64,000 nucleotides of DNA, from assembly GCF_009687865.1 (NCBI RefSeq), contig NZ_BLAE01000037.1, positions 46,841 to 110,840 of the forward strand. Direction: 5' to 3'. Under the pieces are notes generated by a model, which saw only the letters and a list, made by a program, of their open reading frames with translations, ran no database searches and had not been told where the DNA came from. The stretch comes from Acrocarpospora macrocephala (lineage in GTDB: Bacteria; Actinomycetota; Actinomycetes; Streptosporangiales; Streptosporangiaceae). Position numbers and translations under genes: made by a program. Below, in pieces: positions 53,659 through 63,284 of this stretch (position 1 is its first letter; every line of letters starts with the position of its first letter).

Positions 53659-53677
53659 CTTTCGATTATGCCGAACA
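53659..53677. promoter_or_regulatory. IclR-type box at the regulator's own start
   Basis: Read on the minus strand, TGTTCGGCATAATCGAAAG matches 13 of 19 bases of the box at 49682-49700, including TGTTCG, CA and TCGAA. It touches the start codon, so binding would block a leaderless or very short leader transcript. Confidence 0.5.
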
Positions 53678-53733
53678 CAGTTCACTCCCTGAGAACGTGT
53701 CCTTCATCCCATAGGCAGCGACGGCGCAGACGA

Positions 53734-53950
53734 TCACCAGCCGCTCAGCCCGAAGAAGTCACCCAGCTTGACTTCCAGTTCCTCAGGGCTGCCGGCCGCG
53801 ATCGTGACGCCAAACGAGATCAATACGACTCCCCGACCGTAGTGGAGGACCCGGCGAGCTTGGGCGAAGACAGCCCCGTTCTCGACCCGCCATCCCACGC
53901 TGTTGAGCACAACCGAAGCGCGTGGGCCTGGTTGCCTGGAACCATCCTGA
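53734..53950 (-). other. Possible gene C-terminal fragment
   Basis: A minus-strand frame ends naturally (VVLISFGVTIAAGSPEELEV, then KLGDFFGLSGW, stop), but no believable start exists. It may be a relic; I do not recognise the family. Confidence 0.25.
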
Positions 53951-53995
53951 TCCGGTGCGCCCACGATGAGTGGCACATCTCGTGGACCGTCGTGG

Positions 53996-54237
53996 CGAGT
54001 AGGCAGGAGCATCACAATGCGATTGTCGGGGTGCATGGAATCGGCACCTACGCCTATTTCCGCGAGCACGGATCGCCTGAGAAGGCAGCCGAGGCCATCA
54101 GTGGCGACTGGACAAGCCGGCTCTCCAGTTCGCTCGGCGCACAGCCCGCAGAGGTTTCGATCGCCGCCCCCGCAGCACCGCTTATTCTGTCTGACCGGCG
54201 CCCAGCCGCAGAATGTTCGGAAGGGGGCACCAATTGA
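53996..54237 (+). pseudogene. N-terminal fragment of an actinomycete 'VHGIG' alpha/beta hydrolase-like protein
   Basis: The frame gives HHNAIVGVHGIGTYAYFREH and AAEAISGDWTSRLSSSLG. This resembles the N-terminus of actinomycete proteins with a VHGIG oxyanion-type motif. It breaks off after about 60 residues and ends at TGA 54237 with no catalytic core. No start codon fits with a ribosome site. Confidence 0.4.
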
Positions 54238-54246
54238 CCGGGATGG

Positions 54247-54594
54247 TCAACTGGGCGCGAGATCCTTACACGCATCGGCGGCCTTGCCGACGGCCGGGTC
54301 CGAGGTGTCCAGGGTGAGCGGCTCACTCAGCGGTGGCAACTCGGTGACGCCATGTTCTTTCAGACACTTGCCATAGGCGGTGTCGAAGTAGGTGAAGTTA
54401 CGCTCCCCTTCCAACCTCAATTTGTTGATCTCCTCCTGCCTGGCCTGATCACTCGCCGCTGCGCTGGGCGCCTCCTGCACCTCCCTGGTGACGGGGGTAC
54501 GTTCGCTGTCGTCATCGTCGGAACTGCACGCGGATAACATGACAACAAGGCCAAGAGCCGCGGAGAAACCTCCGGCCCGAACAAGAAAACCCAC
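54247..54594 (-). CDS. Lipoprotein next to the RHS toxin cluster
   Basis: 115 residues from GTG 54594 (AGGAT upstream): MGFLVRAGGFSAALGLVVML and the lipobox LSAC, then DDDDSER. The mature part is charged and helical (ASDQARQEEINKLRLEGERN), with a Cys pair (GKCLKE and ADACKD). Longer in-frame starts (54636, 54735) exist. No family is recognised. It is co-directional with the RHS and immunity-like genes. Confidence 0.65.
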   Translation of the reverse strand: MGFLVRAGGFSAALGLVVMLSACSSDDDDSERTPVTREVQEAPSAAASDQARQEEINKLRLEGERNFTYFDTAYGKCLKEHGVTELPPLSEPLTLDTSDPAVGKAADACKDLAPS

Positions 54595-54791
54595 TGCGAA
54601 TCCTATCCTCGAAAAGACCTGGCTTCGCCATCTCATCAGGCAATAGCCGCACTCCACCATGATATGGTCCGACTGCCAGTAAATTTGGACACCGACCACC
54701 GAACCGGCCCGAACAGCAAATCGTCGCCAGCTCACCGGGTTCGTTTCATACCGACGAGGCGTTTCCGCTCAAACATGTGGTAGGCGAAACT

Positions 54792-55394
54792 TCAGCACCC
54801 ACCCATTTCAGCGGCCTCCCTCAGCATCGCCACGAACTGGTTGGGCTCCTGGTCAACGTTCTCCATGTACCAAAGGCCTTGAGTGGCCAAGTTCAAGTCG
54901 ACATCGACATAATACTTGGGGTTTGCCACTGCACGAAACCCCGTAATGACATGCCTCTGGTAGGAGGAATCCCGTTTCCCGCCCGTCCAGAACACCCATT
55001 CCAGATTCGGGCACCTTGAGATCATGACGTCACCGAGAAAGAGGCTGATGTCATTCACGACCGCGTACCAGATCGGCCGCAGACGCTCCGGGTTGCTGGG
55101 TTCGGATTCGACATTGACCCGGAACCAGTCATGCAGAACCTGCACAGCCTCGTCAGTGGTGTCCAGTTCGATTCCGTTCGCGAGCAGAAGTAACCGAAGC
55201 TGCTCGCCGCGCTCCCCCTTCGCCGACATGAGATGGTTGAACTCCTCACGTGCCTGACGCCGCGGCATATCATGCATAGTCCCTTCATAAAGCGGCTCGT
55301 AAGGCTCGTATTCGGCCCAGTTCACACCTGACTCTTGACAATCTTGATCACGGGCTTTAACTAGGCCCTTCATGAATCGGGTCACGCGACCCAT
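54792..55394 (-). CDS. Hypothetical protein, possible second immunity gene
   Basis: 200 residues, no signal peptide or membrane helix. Segments include RRQAREEFNHLMSAKGERGE, LRPIWYAVVNDISLFLGDVM and WVFWTGGKRDSSYQRHVITG. ATG 55394 has AGGG at fair spacing. It follows the putative immunity gene by 19 bases in the toxin operon, which suggests immunity or an orphan module. I do not recognise the family. Confidence 0.6.
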   Translation of the reverse strand: MGRVTRFMKGLVKARDQDCQESGVNWAEYEPYEPLYEGTMHDMPRRQAREEFNHLMSAKGERGEQLRLLLLANGIELDTTDEAVQVLHDWFRVNVESEPSNPERLRPIWYAVVNDISLFLGDVMISRCPNLEWVFWTGGKRDSSYQRHVITGFRAVANPKYYVDVDLNLATQGLWYMENVDQEPNQFVAMLREAAEMGGC

Positions 55395-55413
55395 ATCAAC
55401 CCTCAGTTCCTGC

Positions 55414-55857
55414 TCAGTCCTCAAGCAGGCCGAGAATCTGCGCCCCCAACTCCGAATGGTCGACGGATTTCGCGTCCATGACGCGCTGCCGGTCTTCGTC
55501 TTCCTCGACAAATCCGCCGTCCTCCTGGACCCACCTGTCTATCTGGAGCGTCCCATCGGAGACCTGCACGGACACGTGCTTCGCCTTCTTCGCGAAGGTC
55601 GACCACGACCGCAGCCCGGCCGCCGTCACCACGGCGGGGGTCCCGTAATCGTCCCGGCCCGGTGTGGGCACCCCGACCTTCGACAGGGCCAGTGCCCTGG
55701 CCACCGACGCCCCGACCTCCGCCGCTCCCACGGCTGCGGCCTCCAGGACCTCCACCGGGTCGGTCTCGAGGTAGAAACCGGCCTTCGTCTGCGAAGCGGG
55801 CAGGACGAAGATCTTCTTCCGGTGGGCGTAGACCGAGCACCTGCCAGCCGACGTCAC
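55414..55857 (-). CDS. Putative immunity protein for the RHS toxin
   Basis: 147 residues from GTG 55857, which overlaps the RHS stop by four bases (GTGA), with GGAG upstream. The product is soluble: CSVYAHRKKIFVLPAS, VEVLEAAAVGAAEVGASVAR, then an acidic tail (QEDGGFVEEDEDRQRVMDA). Overlap with a polymorphic toxin gene is the usual position of its immunity gene. No catalytic motif is visible. Confidence 0.65.
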   Translation of the reverse strand: MTSAGRCSVYAHRKKIFVLPASQTKAGFYLETDPVEVLEAAAVGAAEVGASVARALALSKVGVPTPGRDDYGTPAVVTAAGLRSWSTFAKKAKHVSVQVSDGTLQIDRWVQEDGGFVEEDEDRQRVMDAKSVDHSELGAQILGLLED

Positions 55858-58800
55858 TTCATCTCCAAAATAGTCACCACGACGTTCTTCGTCGTCCCGT
55901 ATGTCACCATCGCATTGAGTTCCGTCCACTGCGCGGCTGTGACGGCACCCTTCGGAACCGCCAACTCGAGCGCCCGGCCGCGGATCTGATTCCTCGTAAT
56001 CACCACACCACCCCGCGAGCCGCCGTTGAAGCCGGCCACGCTGTCGATGTACGCCTTCACCTTCGACCTGATCGCGGCTGCCGATTGATAGGTCTTCAGC
56101 CGCGTGTCGAGGCTCTTGATGCTGGTGGCGATGCCGTTCTCCCATTTGTCGATGGTCTTGAAGGCCGCGGGCAGGTTGCCGCCGAGCTTCGCCTCGATCG
56201 AGAAACCTCGGTCGAAAGGCTTCAGCGCCCAGTCCGACTTGCTGCGGCCGACCGCCGAGCAAAGGATATCCTTCACGTTGCCGAAGAACTTCTTCGGCGC
56301 CCAATTGGCTACCACCCGGCTGATGACCGGGGCGGCGAGCGCGCTTACGGCGGCCCCGGCCGCGTAGCCGGCGGCTCCCCAGCCGAAGTTGCTGGCGATC
56401 TGACCAGGGCTGGTCTGGCCGTTGGCGAAATACTGGTAGGCCGCGTTTCCCGCTCCCGTGATCGCCATGCCGCCCAGGAAGGTCGCGGTCGCGCCAAATC
56501 CGGCGGCCCCAAGGGCGCCAAGCCCCACACCGGTGAGGAAGCCGGTGGCCGCGCCGATGGCGGCGCCCTTCCAGACGTTGCCGCCGTTCATGGCGGCGTC
56601 CACCGCGCCCACGATGCCGCCGACGACCGCGCCGACGATGCCGAAACAGAGCCAGGCGCAGCGGCCGGAGGGGTCGGTCAGGGTGGTGGGGTTGTTGTAG
56701 CCGTAGTGATAGGTCTGGACGAACGGGGTTCCGGTTTTGGCCGGTTCGGGGTCGATCGCGGTGAAGGAGCCACTGGCCGCGTTGTAGTCGCGGGCGCGAA
56801 TGTCGTACAGGCCAGTGACGGTGTCGAGGTACTGGCCGTGGAAGCGCAGGGGGTTGGCGGCGTAGGAGCCGGCGGTGGTCTGGGGTTCGCCGTACGGGCC
56901 GAAGGCGGCCGAGCCGGTGAGGGCGGCGGTGTCGGCGGTGTCGGTGAGGGTGCCCTGGTAGTCGGGTAACAGCCAGGTGGTCCCAGTCGGGGCGGTGTCG
57001 GCGAGGGCGGTGCCGAGGCCGGCGGCGGGGTCGCTCCACCACTGGTGGGTGAGGGTTCCGGCGGCGTCCGCCTCGGCGACGCGGACGGGCAGGTCGCCTA
57101 CGGTGTCCCAGGTCCAGCTGGCGTCGGCGGTGCCGTTGACGGCACGGGTGATGCGGTTGCCTGCGGAATCGTAGGTGTAGCCGACGATGCGGGCGTCTTC
57201 GAGGGTGAGGGTCTGGAGGTTGGTGTCCAGGCCGTAGGCGAAGGTGCGGGTCCCGGCGGCGGTGGTCTGCTCGTGCAGGTTGCCGTTGTCGTCGTAGACG
57301 TAGGTGGCGGTGGCGGGCCCGCCGGCGGCGGCGGAGTCCTGGATCGCCCGGTCGTCGGTGTCGTAGGTGGTGAACGTGCTGGTCAGCCCGCCCGGCGTGC
57401 CGGTGAAGGTGGTCTGCTCCGTCCGGTTGCCGTTCAGGTCGTAGGCGTAGGAGTTGTACGGCGAGTCCTCGGTGCACTCGCCGCCGACGGCCTGGCAGAC
57501 CTTGGTGAGGCGGCCGTCGTCGTCGTATGTGTAGATCGACTTGGCCGTGATCATGCCCCGGGTGGTGGTGACCGTGGCCGGGCTGCCGGTGGGCGTGTAG
57601 GTGATGTCCTGGCCGACGAGGGTGGCGCCGGCGGCGGTGTGGGTCTGCGAGGTGAGCGCGCCCGCGCGGTCGTAGGCCCGGATGGTGGTCGGCCCGCCGG
57701 GGCGGCTGATCTGGGTGAGCTGCCCGGCGGCGTCGTAGGTGTAGTCGATCTGGGCCGTGGCCGTCCCGGTCAGGGTGGTGCCGGCCAGCCGACCGTCGGC
57801 GCCGTACGTGTAGGACTGGCTGCGCCCGCCCGGCAGGGTGCGCTCGGTCAGCCGCCCGTCGGTGTTCCATTCGTAACCGAAGCCGCCGGAAGCCCCGTTG
57901 ACCCCGGTGACCCGCCCGGCTGAGTCGTAGGTGTAGGTGGTGTCGGCGGACCCCGACGCCGTGGTCTGGGTGACCTTGACCGGCCGTCCGGCCTTGTCGT
58001 AGGTGTAGGCCAGATCGGCGCTGGCGTCGCTGTGGTCGACGGTGGCGGGCCGGCCGAGACTGTCGTAGGTGTAGGTGACGTGCCCGGACGGCAGCGTCTT
58101 GGCGGCCAGCCGCCCGGCCGGGTCGTAGGCGAAGGTGGAGGTGCGCCCGCCCGGTGTGACCTGGGAGGCGATCCGGCCCGCAGGGTCGTAGCCGACGGTG
58201 GTGACGCCGCCGCGCGGGTTGGTGACCTGAGTGACCTGCCCGGCCGGGTTGTAGGCGTACTGAGTGATCGCGCCGGTGGCCGTGGTCACCTTGGTGACAT
58301 TGCCCATCACGTCGTGCTCGAAGGCGCTGGTGTTGCCGGCGGCGTCGGTGGCGGTGAGGGTGCGGCCGAGCGGGTCGTAGGTGACCGTGGCGGAGCGGCC
58401 GAGCTGGTCCACGACCTCGGTGCGGCGGCCGTTCACGTCGTACACGTAGTAGACGGTGTAGTCGTCGGGGTCGGCGCCGACCGCGTTGCCGCGCGGGTCG
58501 ACGGTGGCCACGCGCTGCCCGTCGTCGTCGTAGGAGTAGGTGGTGACCGCGCCGCCGCCGGTCTCTGACCTAGTCAGCTGGCCGGCGTCGTCGTAGGTGT
58601 TCTCGACGCTCACGCCGCCCTCGGTGACGGTCTTCTCCCGGCCCATCTCGTCGTAGGCGACCGTCCGTGTGCCCGCCGGGCTCTCCGTCTTCACCACCCG
58701 TCCGGCGGCGTCATACGTGGTGATGGTCTCCGAGCCGTCCGGCTGGGTCTCCTTGACCGGGCGGCCCTGAATGTCGTAAGCGGTGTGCGTGACCAGGTAG

Positions 58801-61800
58801 TTCGACGGCGCGCCGGGGTCGACGACCCGGGTCTGGACCCGCCGTCCGGCCGCGTCGTAGGCGTAGGCGGTGGTGTCGCGGCGTTTGGTCTCCGCCGACG
58901 CGCCGGGCGCGTTGCCCGTCGGGCCGGTCGTAGATGTCAGCCGCCCGGTGGTGGCGTCGTAGGCGAAGGTGGTGGTCGCGCCGCCGGGGGCGACCACCGA
59001 CGTCTCCCGCCCGGCCGTGTCGTAGGTGTGCGTGGTCACCCGGCCAGCCGGGTCGGTCTCGGTGAGCACCGACCCTGCCGCGTTGTAGGTGTAGCTCGTG
59101 ACGCCGCCGTCGGGTGCCTCGGTCTGGGTGAGCTGTCCCACCGCGTCGTAGATGTTGGTGGTGGTGTTGCCGAGCCCGTCGGTCTCGGTCAGCACCCGGC
59201 CCGCGTTGTCGTACGTCCAGGTCGTCGTGTATTGCCCCGGGTCCGCCCCGGGCAGGTTGCCCAGCGGGGTAGTCTCGGTCAGCCTGTGGTGGGCGTCGTC
59301 GTAGGTGAACTTGGTGATGCTGCCGCTCGGGCTGGTCTTCCTGATCATGTCGCCCGCGCCGTTGTAGACGAACGTCGTGGTACGGCCCAACTGGTCGGTG
59401 CTGGTCGCGACCTGGCCCGCCGCAGTGTAGGTGAGGGCGACGGTGCCGCCGTCCGGGTAGGTCGTCTCGACCAGCCGCCCCTGCCCGTCATAGTCGTACG
59501 TGGTGGTCTTGCCGAGTGGGTCGGTGTGGCTGGTGACGTGATTGTCGCCGTCGTAGGTCCAGGACTCGAACGGGGCCGACTCGTCGCCGACCTCGGCGGG
59601 CAGGGTCCTCTTGGTAAGGTTGCCGCGCTCGTCATAGGTGGACTTGCTGAGCGCCTGGCCGCCGGTGTTCTCGGCGATGACCTCGTTGTTGGTGCCGTAG
59701 TAGGTGTCGACCGCGCGGCCGTCCGGCCCAATCTGGGACACCAGCACGTTGTCGTCGTAGATGTCCTGCCGGGTCGTGCCATCGGGGAAGGTGATCGTGG
59801 CGGTCTGTGTCGCGGCGTCCCAGGCGAAGGTGGTGATCGCGCCGAGTGCGTCGGCCTGCTGGATGGCGCGCTTGCTCACCGGGTCGTAGGTGGTGACGGC
59901 GGAGGTCCGGCCGATCGGGTCGGTGATGCCGTTGAGCATGCCGGTGGCGGCATCGTAGGAGTAGGTGGTGGAGGCCCCGGTAACGTCGGTCACCCCGGTC
60001 AGGCGGGCGGCTCCCGCAGCGGTGCTGTAGGCGAACTCGACCGTGCGGCCGTCCTCGGCCTCGATCTCGACGATCTTCCCCGTAGCGGGGCCGGTGCTGC
60101 CCCAGGTGATGGTGATTGTCTGCCCGAGCCCGTCGGAGACCATGGCCAGCCTGCCGCCAGAGTAGCTCAGGGTGACCCCCTTGCCCTGCTCGTTCATGTC
60201 ATGGACGAGCTGCCCGTCGGTGTTGAACCGCAGGGTCTCCTCGTCCAGGTTGGTCAGTAGCCAGCCGTCGGCCAGCTCGGTGAGCTCGGCGGTGACGGCC
60301 GGGTCCAAGGCCTTGTAGACGCCGGTCTCGTCCTTGGCGTAGCGCAGCTGGGCGCCGGTGCCGTTCCGGAAGGTGATCACCTCGCCCTCGGGTTCGGTGA
60401 CCCGCGAGATGCTCGCGTTGTAGGCGAAGGTCCAGCCGGGGCTGAGCGGGCCGTCGGTCTCGTCCAGGCTGTTGTAGGTGCGATGCCACTCCAGGGCGTT
60501 GCCCAGGCCGGGCACCTCCAGGTCGGAGAAGTTCTCCATCAGCGCGCCGGTCGCCGTGTTGACCGGATCGGCGGCCAGCCGGGTGTTGACCATGCCGGTG
60601 CCGTCCCAGCAGGTGCACCCCCAGGTCTGCTTCAGCTTCTGCGGCTTGGACCCGCCGTACCCGGTGAGGCTGATGGAGCGCAGGAACAAGGAGGGCCCGG
60701 CGAAGGTCTTGTCGGCGATGACACCGTGGCCGCCGGTGTAGTCCTTGGTCTCGTTGTGCGCCCAGTCGGCGATCGCGGCGCCGCCCACGTCCAGGTGCTT
60801 GAACTTGGTGCCGTCGGTGCCGAACTGGTAGACGCGGCTACGATCGGCGTAGTACGGCAAGAACGGGTTGGTGTCGCTGTCCTTCTGCTTCAGCAGATGG
60901 TTGTTGAAGAAGACGTTGTTCTCACCCGAGGAGCCCGACCATTTCACCGCCTTCTTCCCGGCGGCCCACCAGATCGGGTACCACTGCGAGTCATCGGCGG
61001 CCAGGTCGCCCTCGTCGCCGCAGTTGGCCGAGCAGTTCCCCGAGCGGTGCGCGTAAGGGGTGGAGACCTCGTTCATCTCGAACAGGTTGTTGCGCTCGAA
61101 GCCGCCGTGCAGGTTCAGGTCGGAGTCGAAACTGTTGCCGATCGCGACGTTGCCGGAGGCCGACCACTGGAAGGTGAAGTGGCGCAGATTCCTGGTCGTA
61201 TTGCCGACATACAGGGAGTTCCAGACGCGGGAGCCGCGGAAGTAGCCGTTGCCGCCCTTGCCCTTGTTCCAGGAGCCGTCCATGTAGTTGTCGGCGACCG
61301 TGAGGTTGGCGGCCTCCTCGGTGACGATCGGGTGCGACCCGGTCATCTCCGCGCGAATGCCCTTCACCCAGGAGTTCGCCGCCCACTTGAAAACGATGCC
61401 GTGCATCGCCGCTTCCGGCGCCATGTTGCCGTAGTTGTTCTTGGCGTCCTCCTTGTCCAGACTGGGCATGTCCTGAGTGAAGGAGAAGTTCTCGAAACCG
61501 ACCCAGATCACCGCGTCGACCAGTGGCGAAACCTTCGAGAAGTTGACGTCGCTGCCGAAGATCGGCACGGAGCCGTCGGAGGTGGAGTCCAGCGGTACGT
61601 CGTATTCCAGCGGCCGGTCCAGGGTGAGCGTGCCAGCGAGAGGGTCACCGGCCACCACCATGAAGATCTGCTGCCGCATGTGTAAGTTCTGGAGTTCCCA
61701 GGTGGTCGGCAGCGCCTTCATCTGCTGGTAGAACTTGATCGAGTTGGCTACCCGGACGTTGACCAGGCCGCCGACCTTGAACCGGTTGTCGAAATCGACC

Positions 61801-62693
61801 GGGCCGCTGGTCGCGACCTTGATGACGGTGTCGCCCTTGCGGGCGGCGTAGCCGATGTCGGAGCCCTTCTGGCCGACCTTGACGCCGGCCTTCCAGTGCA
61901 CGTTGACCGTGCCCTCGTACAGGTCCTTCCGGTTGGCGGGGGCGTTGGCGTAGGCCGTCGCGTAGTCCTCGTGCACCGCGCGGGACTGCACCCGGAACAG
62001 GCCGCGGCCCGGCCAGATCCAGCCGCCGTTGCCCTCCCCGTCGGGGCCCTCGTCGTTCATGTTGTCGAGGTCCCAGCGGGTGCCGTCCTCGGTGATCTTG
62101 TCGTAGAGGGTGTTGGCGTCCGGGCGGAAAACGATCCGCGAGCCGCCGGGGCCGCTGCCCTGGCCGACGATGCGCAGGTAGTTGGCATCGACGGAGATCT
62201 GCCGGGTGACGTTCAGCACGCCCTTCGGCAGCGTGATCTTCGACATCTTGGTGTATTCGCCGGTTGGCGAGCAGTCCGCCTTGATGTCGTCGATCGCCTC
62301 CTGGAGACCGGCCGTGTCGTTGACCCCGTCGTTGGGATGTACGTCGTAGTCGGCGGCCAGTTCACCCGGGGTGATCAGGCAGGCGTCCTCGGAGCGCAGA
62401 TACTGGTCGTCGTCGGCCAGCACCGAACCGCCGCCGACACCCGCCTGCGACCAGTCGTACAGGCCCTCCACCTTGGCGCGGCGGTTGTCGGCGGTCGCCC
62501 AGAGGTTCTTCAGCGCCGGGCCCGGCTCCACAGTGACCTTCGCCGGGGTTACCGGCCCGGGGGTGTGGGTGTAGGTCGGGCTGGGGGTCGGTTCCGGTTC
62601 CGGGGTCGGCTCGTTCGGGTCGTACACGGTGAAGGTTGCCTCAAGCTCCTTCCGCACGCCCGCCGAATCCCACTTGACCTTGAGCGTACGCAC
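55854..62693 (-). CDS. Giant RHS-repeat polymorphic toxin with CdiA-like endonuclease C-terminus (body of a split gene)
   Basis: 2279 residues. The order is: end of an Ig-like repeat and a Pro/Thr linker (1-60), a pectate-lyase-like beta-helix (about 100-640; HPNDGVNDTAGLQEAIDDIK), DUF6531 (DPVNTATGALMENFSDLEVP, about 705), more than 30 RHS/YD repeats (TYDAAG type, about 780-1950), and the RHS core DYNAASGSFTAIDPEP then YGYNNPTTLTDPSG (about 1996). A Gly-zipper segment precedes the toxin tip (about 2140-2279). The tip carries FSIEAKLGG, NGIATSIKSLDTRLKTYQ and RALELAVPKG, like CdiA EC869-type nucleases. No good start precedes GTG 62693: the frame continues upstream to a TGA at 62718 and then into the signal-peptide part. 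Confidence 0.85.
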   Translation of the reverse strand: MRTLKVKWDSAGVRKELEATFTVYDPNEPTPEPEPTPSPTYTHTPGPVTPAKVTVEPGPALKNLWATADNRRAKVEGLYDWSQAGVGGGSVLADDDQYLRSEDACLITPGELAADYDVHPNDGVNDTAGLQEAIDDIKADCSPTGEYTKMSKITLPKGVLNVTRQISVDANYLRIVGQGSGPGGSRIVFRPDANTLYDKITEDGTRWDLDNMNDEGPDGEGNGGWIWPGRGLFRVQSRAVHEDYATAYANAPANRKDLYEGTVNVHWKAGVKVGQKGSDIGYAARKGDTVIKVATSGPVDFDNRFKVGGLVNVRVANSIKFYQQMKALPTTWELQNLHMRQQIFMVVAGDPLAGTLTLDRPLEYDVPLDSTSDGSVPIFGSDVNFSKVSPLVDAVIWVGFENFSFTQDMPSLDKEDAKNNYGNMAPEAAMHGIVFKWAANSWVKGIRAEMTGSHPIVTEEAANLTVADNYMDGSWNKGKGGNGYFRGSRVWNSLYVGNTTRNLRHFTFQWSASGNVAIGNSFDSDLNLHGGFERNNLFEMNEVSTPYAHRSGNCSANCGDEGDLAADDSQWYPIWWAAGKKAVKWSGSSGENNVFFNNHLLKQKDSDTNPFLPYYADRSRVYQFGTDGTKFKHLDVGGAAIADWAHNETKDYTGGHGVIADKTFAGPSLFLRSISLTGYGGSKPQKLKQTWGCTCWDGTGMVNTRLAADPVNTATGALMENFSDLEVPGLGNALEWHRTYNSLDETDGPLSPGWTFAYNASISRVTEPEGEVITFRNGTGAQLRYAKDETGVYKALDPAVTAELTELADGWLLTNLDEETLRFNTDGQLVHDMNEQGKGVTLSYSGGRLAMVSDGLGQTITITWGSTGPATGKIVEIEAEDGRTVEFAYSTAAGAARLTGVTDVTGASTTYSYDAATGMLNGITDPIGRTSAVTTYDPVSKRAIQQADALGAITTFAWDAATQTATITFPDGTTRQDIYDDNVLVSQIGPDGRAVDTYYGTNNEVIAENTGGQALSKSTYDERGNLTKRTLPAEVGDESAPFESWTYDGDNHVTSHTDPLGKTTTYDYDGQGRLVETTYPDGGTVALTYTAAGQVATSTDQLGRTTTFVYNGAGDMIRKTSPSGSITKFTYDDAHHRLTETTPLGNLPGADPGQYTTTWTYDNAGRVLTETDGLGNTTTNIYDAVGQLTQTEAPDGGVTSYTYNAAGSVLTETDPAGRVTTHTYDTAGRETSVVAPGGATTTFAYDATTGRLTSTTGPTGNAPGASAETKRRDTTAYAYDAAGRRVQTRVVDPGAPSNYLVTHTAYDIQGRPVKETQPDGSETITTYDAAGRVVKTESPAGTRTVAYDEMGREKTVTEGGVSVENTYDDAGQLTRSETGGGAVTTYSYDDDGQRVATVDPRGNAVGADPDDYTVYYVYDVNGRRTEVVDQLGRSATVTYDPLGRTLTATDAAGNTSAFEHDVMGNVTKVTTATGAITQYAYNPAGQVTQVTNPRGGVTTVGYDPAGRIASQVTPGGRTSTFAYDPAGRLAAKTLPSGHVTYTYDSLGRPATVDHSDASADLAYTYDKAGRPVKVTQTTASGSADTTYTYDSAGRVTGVNGASGGFGYEWNTDGRLTERTLPGGRSQSYTYGADGRLAGTTLTGTATAQIDYTYDAAGQLTQISRPGGPTTIRAYDRAGALTSQTHTAAGATLVGQDITYTPTGSPATVTTTRGMITAKSIYTYDDDGRLTKVCQAVGGECTEDSPYNSYAYDLNGNRTEQTTFTGTPGGLTSTFTTYDTDDRAIQDSAAAGGPATATYVYDDNGNLHEQTTAAGTRTFAYGLDTNLQTLTLEDARIVGYTYDSAGNRITRAVNGTADASWTWDTVGDLPVRVAEADAAGTLTHQWWSDPAAGLGTALADTAPTGTTWLLPDYQGTLTDTADTAALTGSAAFGPYGEPQTTAGSYAANPLRFHGQYLDTVTGLYDIRARDYNAASGSFTAIDPEPAKTGTPFVQTYHYGYNNPTTLTDPSGRCAWLCFGIVGAVVGGIVGAVDAAMNGGNVWKGAAIGAATGFLTGVGLGALGAAGFGATATFLGGMAITGAGNAAYQYFANGQTSPGQIASNFGWGAAGYAAGAAVSALAAPVISRVVANWAPKKFFGNVKDILCSAVGRSKSDWALKPFDRGFSIEAKLGGNLPAAFKTIDKWENGIATSIKSLDTRLKTYQSAAAIRSKVKAYIDSVAGFNGGSRGGVVITRNQIRGRALELAVPKGAVTAAQWTELNAMVTYGTTKNVVVTILEMK

Positions 62694-62717
62694 GCCCAGT
62701 GCCGCTGTGGTGAGGTT

Positions 62718-63284
62718 TCACTCGTACGGGGCCGTGCTGTCTTCGCCGAGATAGGCGTTGTTGAGCAGGAAAGAGATCCCGTCGTCCACCACGCCCGGGT
62801 TGGCGATACTCGCCACGAACGCGGCCAGCGGCACACTCGCGCCGTCCAGCGGCGCGCCGTACGCCATGACCGCAGGCGGCCCCGCCGGACTCGGTGACGG
62901 TGAGGGGGACGGTGACGGGGAGGGGCTCGCGTTCGGGTCCACGACCGTGAACGCCGCCTCCGCCTGCTGCGCGGAACCGGCGGCATCCCACTTGGCCTTC
63001 AACTCGCGCGCCCCCAGCGCGGCGGTGACCGTCCACTGGTACGGCGCGGTCGAGTCCTTGCCCAGATACACGTTGTTCAGCAGGAACTTGACCCCGTCAT
63101 CGACGGTCCCCGGGTCGGTCAGCGTTACGGTGAACGGCGACCCCACCGAGGCCCCCGCCAGATCCGCCCCGTTCACCGCCAGGTAAGGGCCGGTGGCCCA
63201 GGCTAGGGAGGTCTGGGACGGCACCCCCACCGTGACTATCAGGACAACCGATAACAGGATTGCGACAGCACGGCGTACAGACAC
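62718..63284 (-). CDS. N-terminal part of the RHS toxin, cut by an in-frame TGA
   Basis: 188 residues. GTG 63284 follows GAGGGGG. A Sec signal peptide (AVAILLSVVLIVTVGVPSQT) is followed by two copies of an Ig-like domain (DDGVKFLLNNVYLGKDSTAP, then DDGISFLLNNAYLGEDSTAP) joined by a Pro/Ser linker. TGA 62718-62720 replaces the Trp codon found at the same place of the first copy (APYQW versus APYE-stop). The next codons (NLTTAALGVRTLKVKWD) continue the domain in the same frame. Confidence 0.8.
   Translation of the reverse strand: MSVRRAVAILLSVVLIVTVGVPSQTSLAWATGPYLAVNGADLAGASVGSPFTVTLTDPGTVDDGVKFLLNNVYLGKDSTAPYQWTVTAALGARELKAKWDAAGSAQQAEAAFTVVDPNASPSPSPSPSPSPSPAGPPAVMAYGAPLDGASVPLAAFVASIANPGVVDDGISFLLNNAYLGEDSTAPYE

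Noticed and set aside
53515..53995. Plus-strand frame leading into the hydrolase fragment
   Set aside because: Its first part is antisense to the IclR gene and Arg/His/Pro-rich. Only the part after about 53996 looks like real protein.
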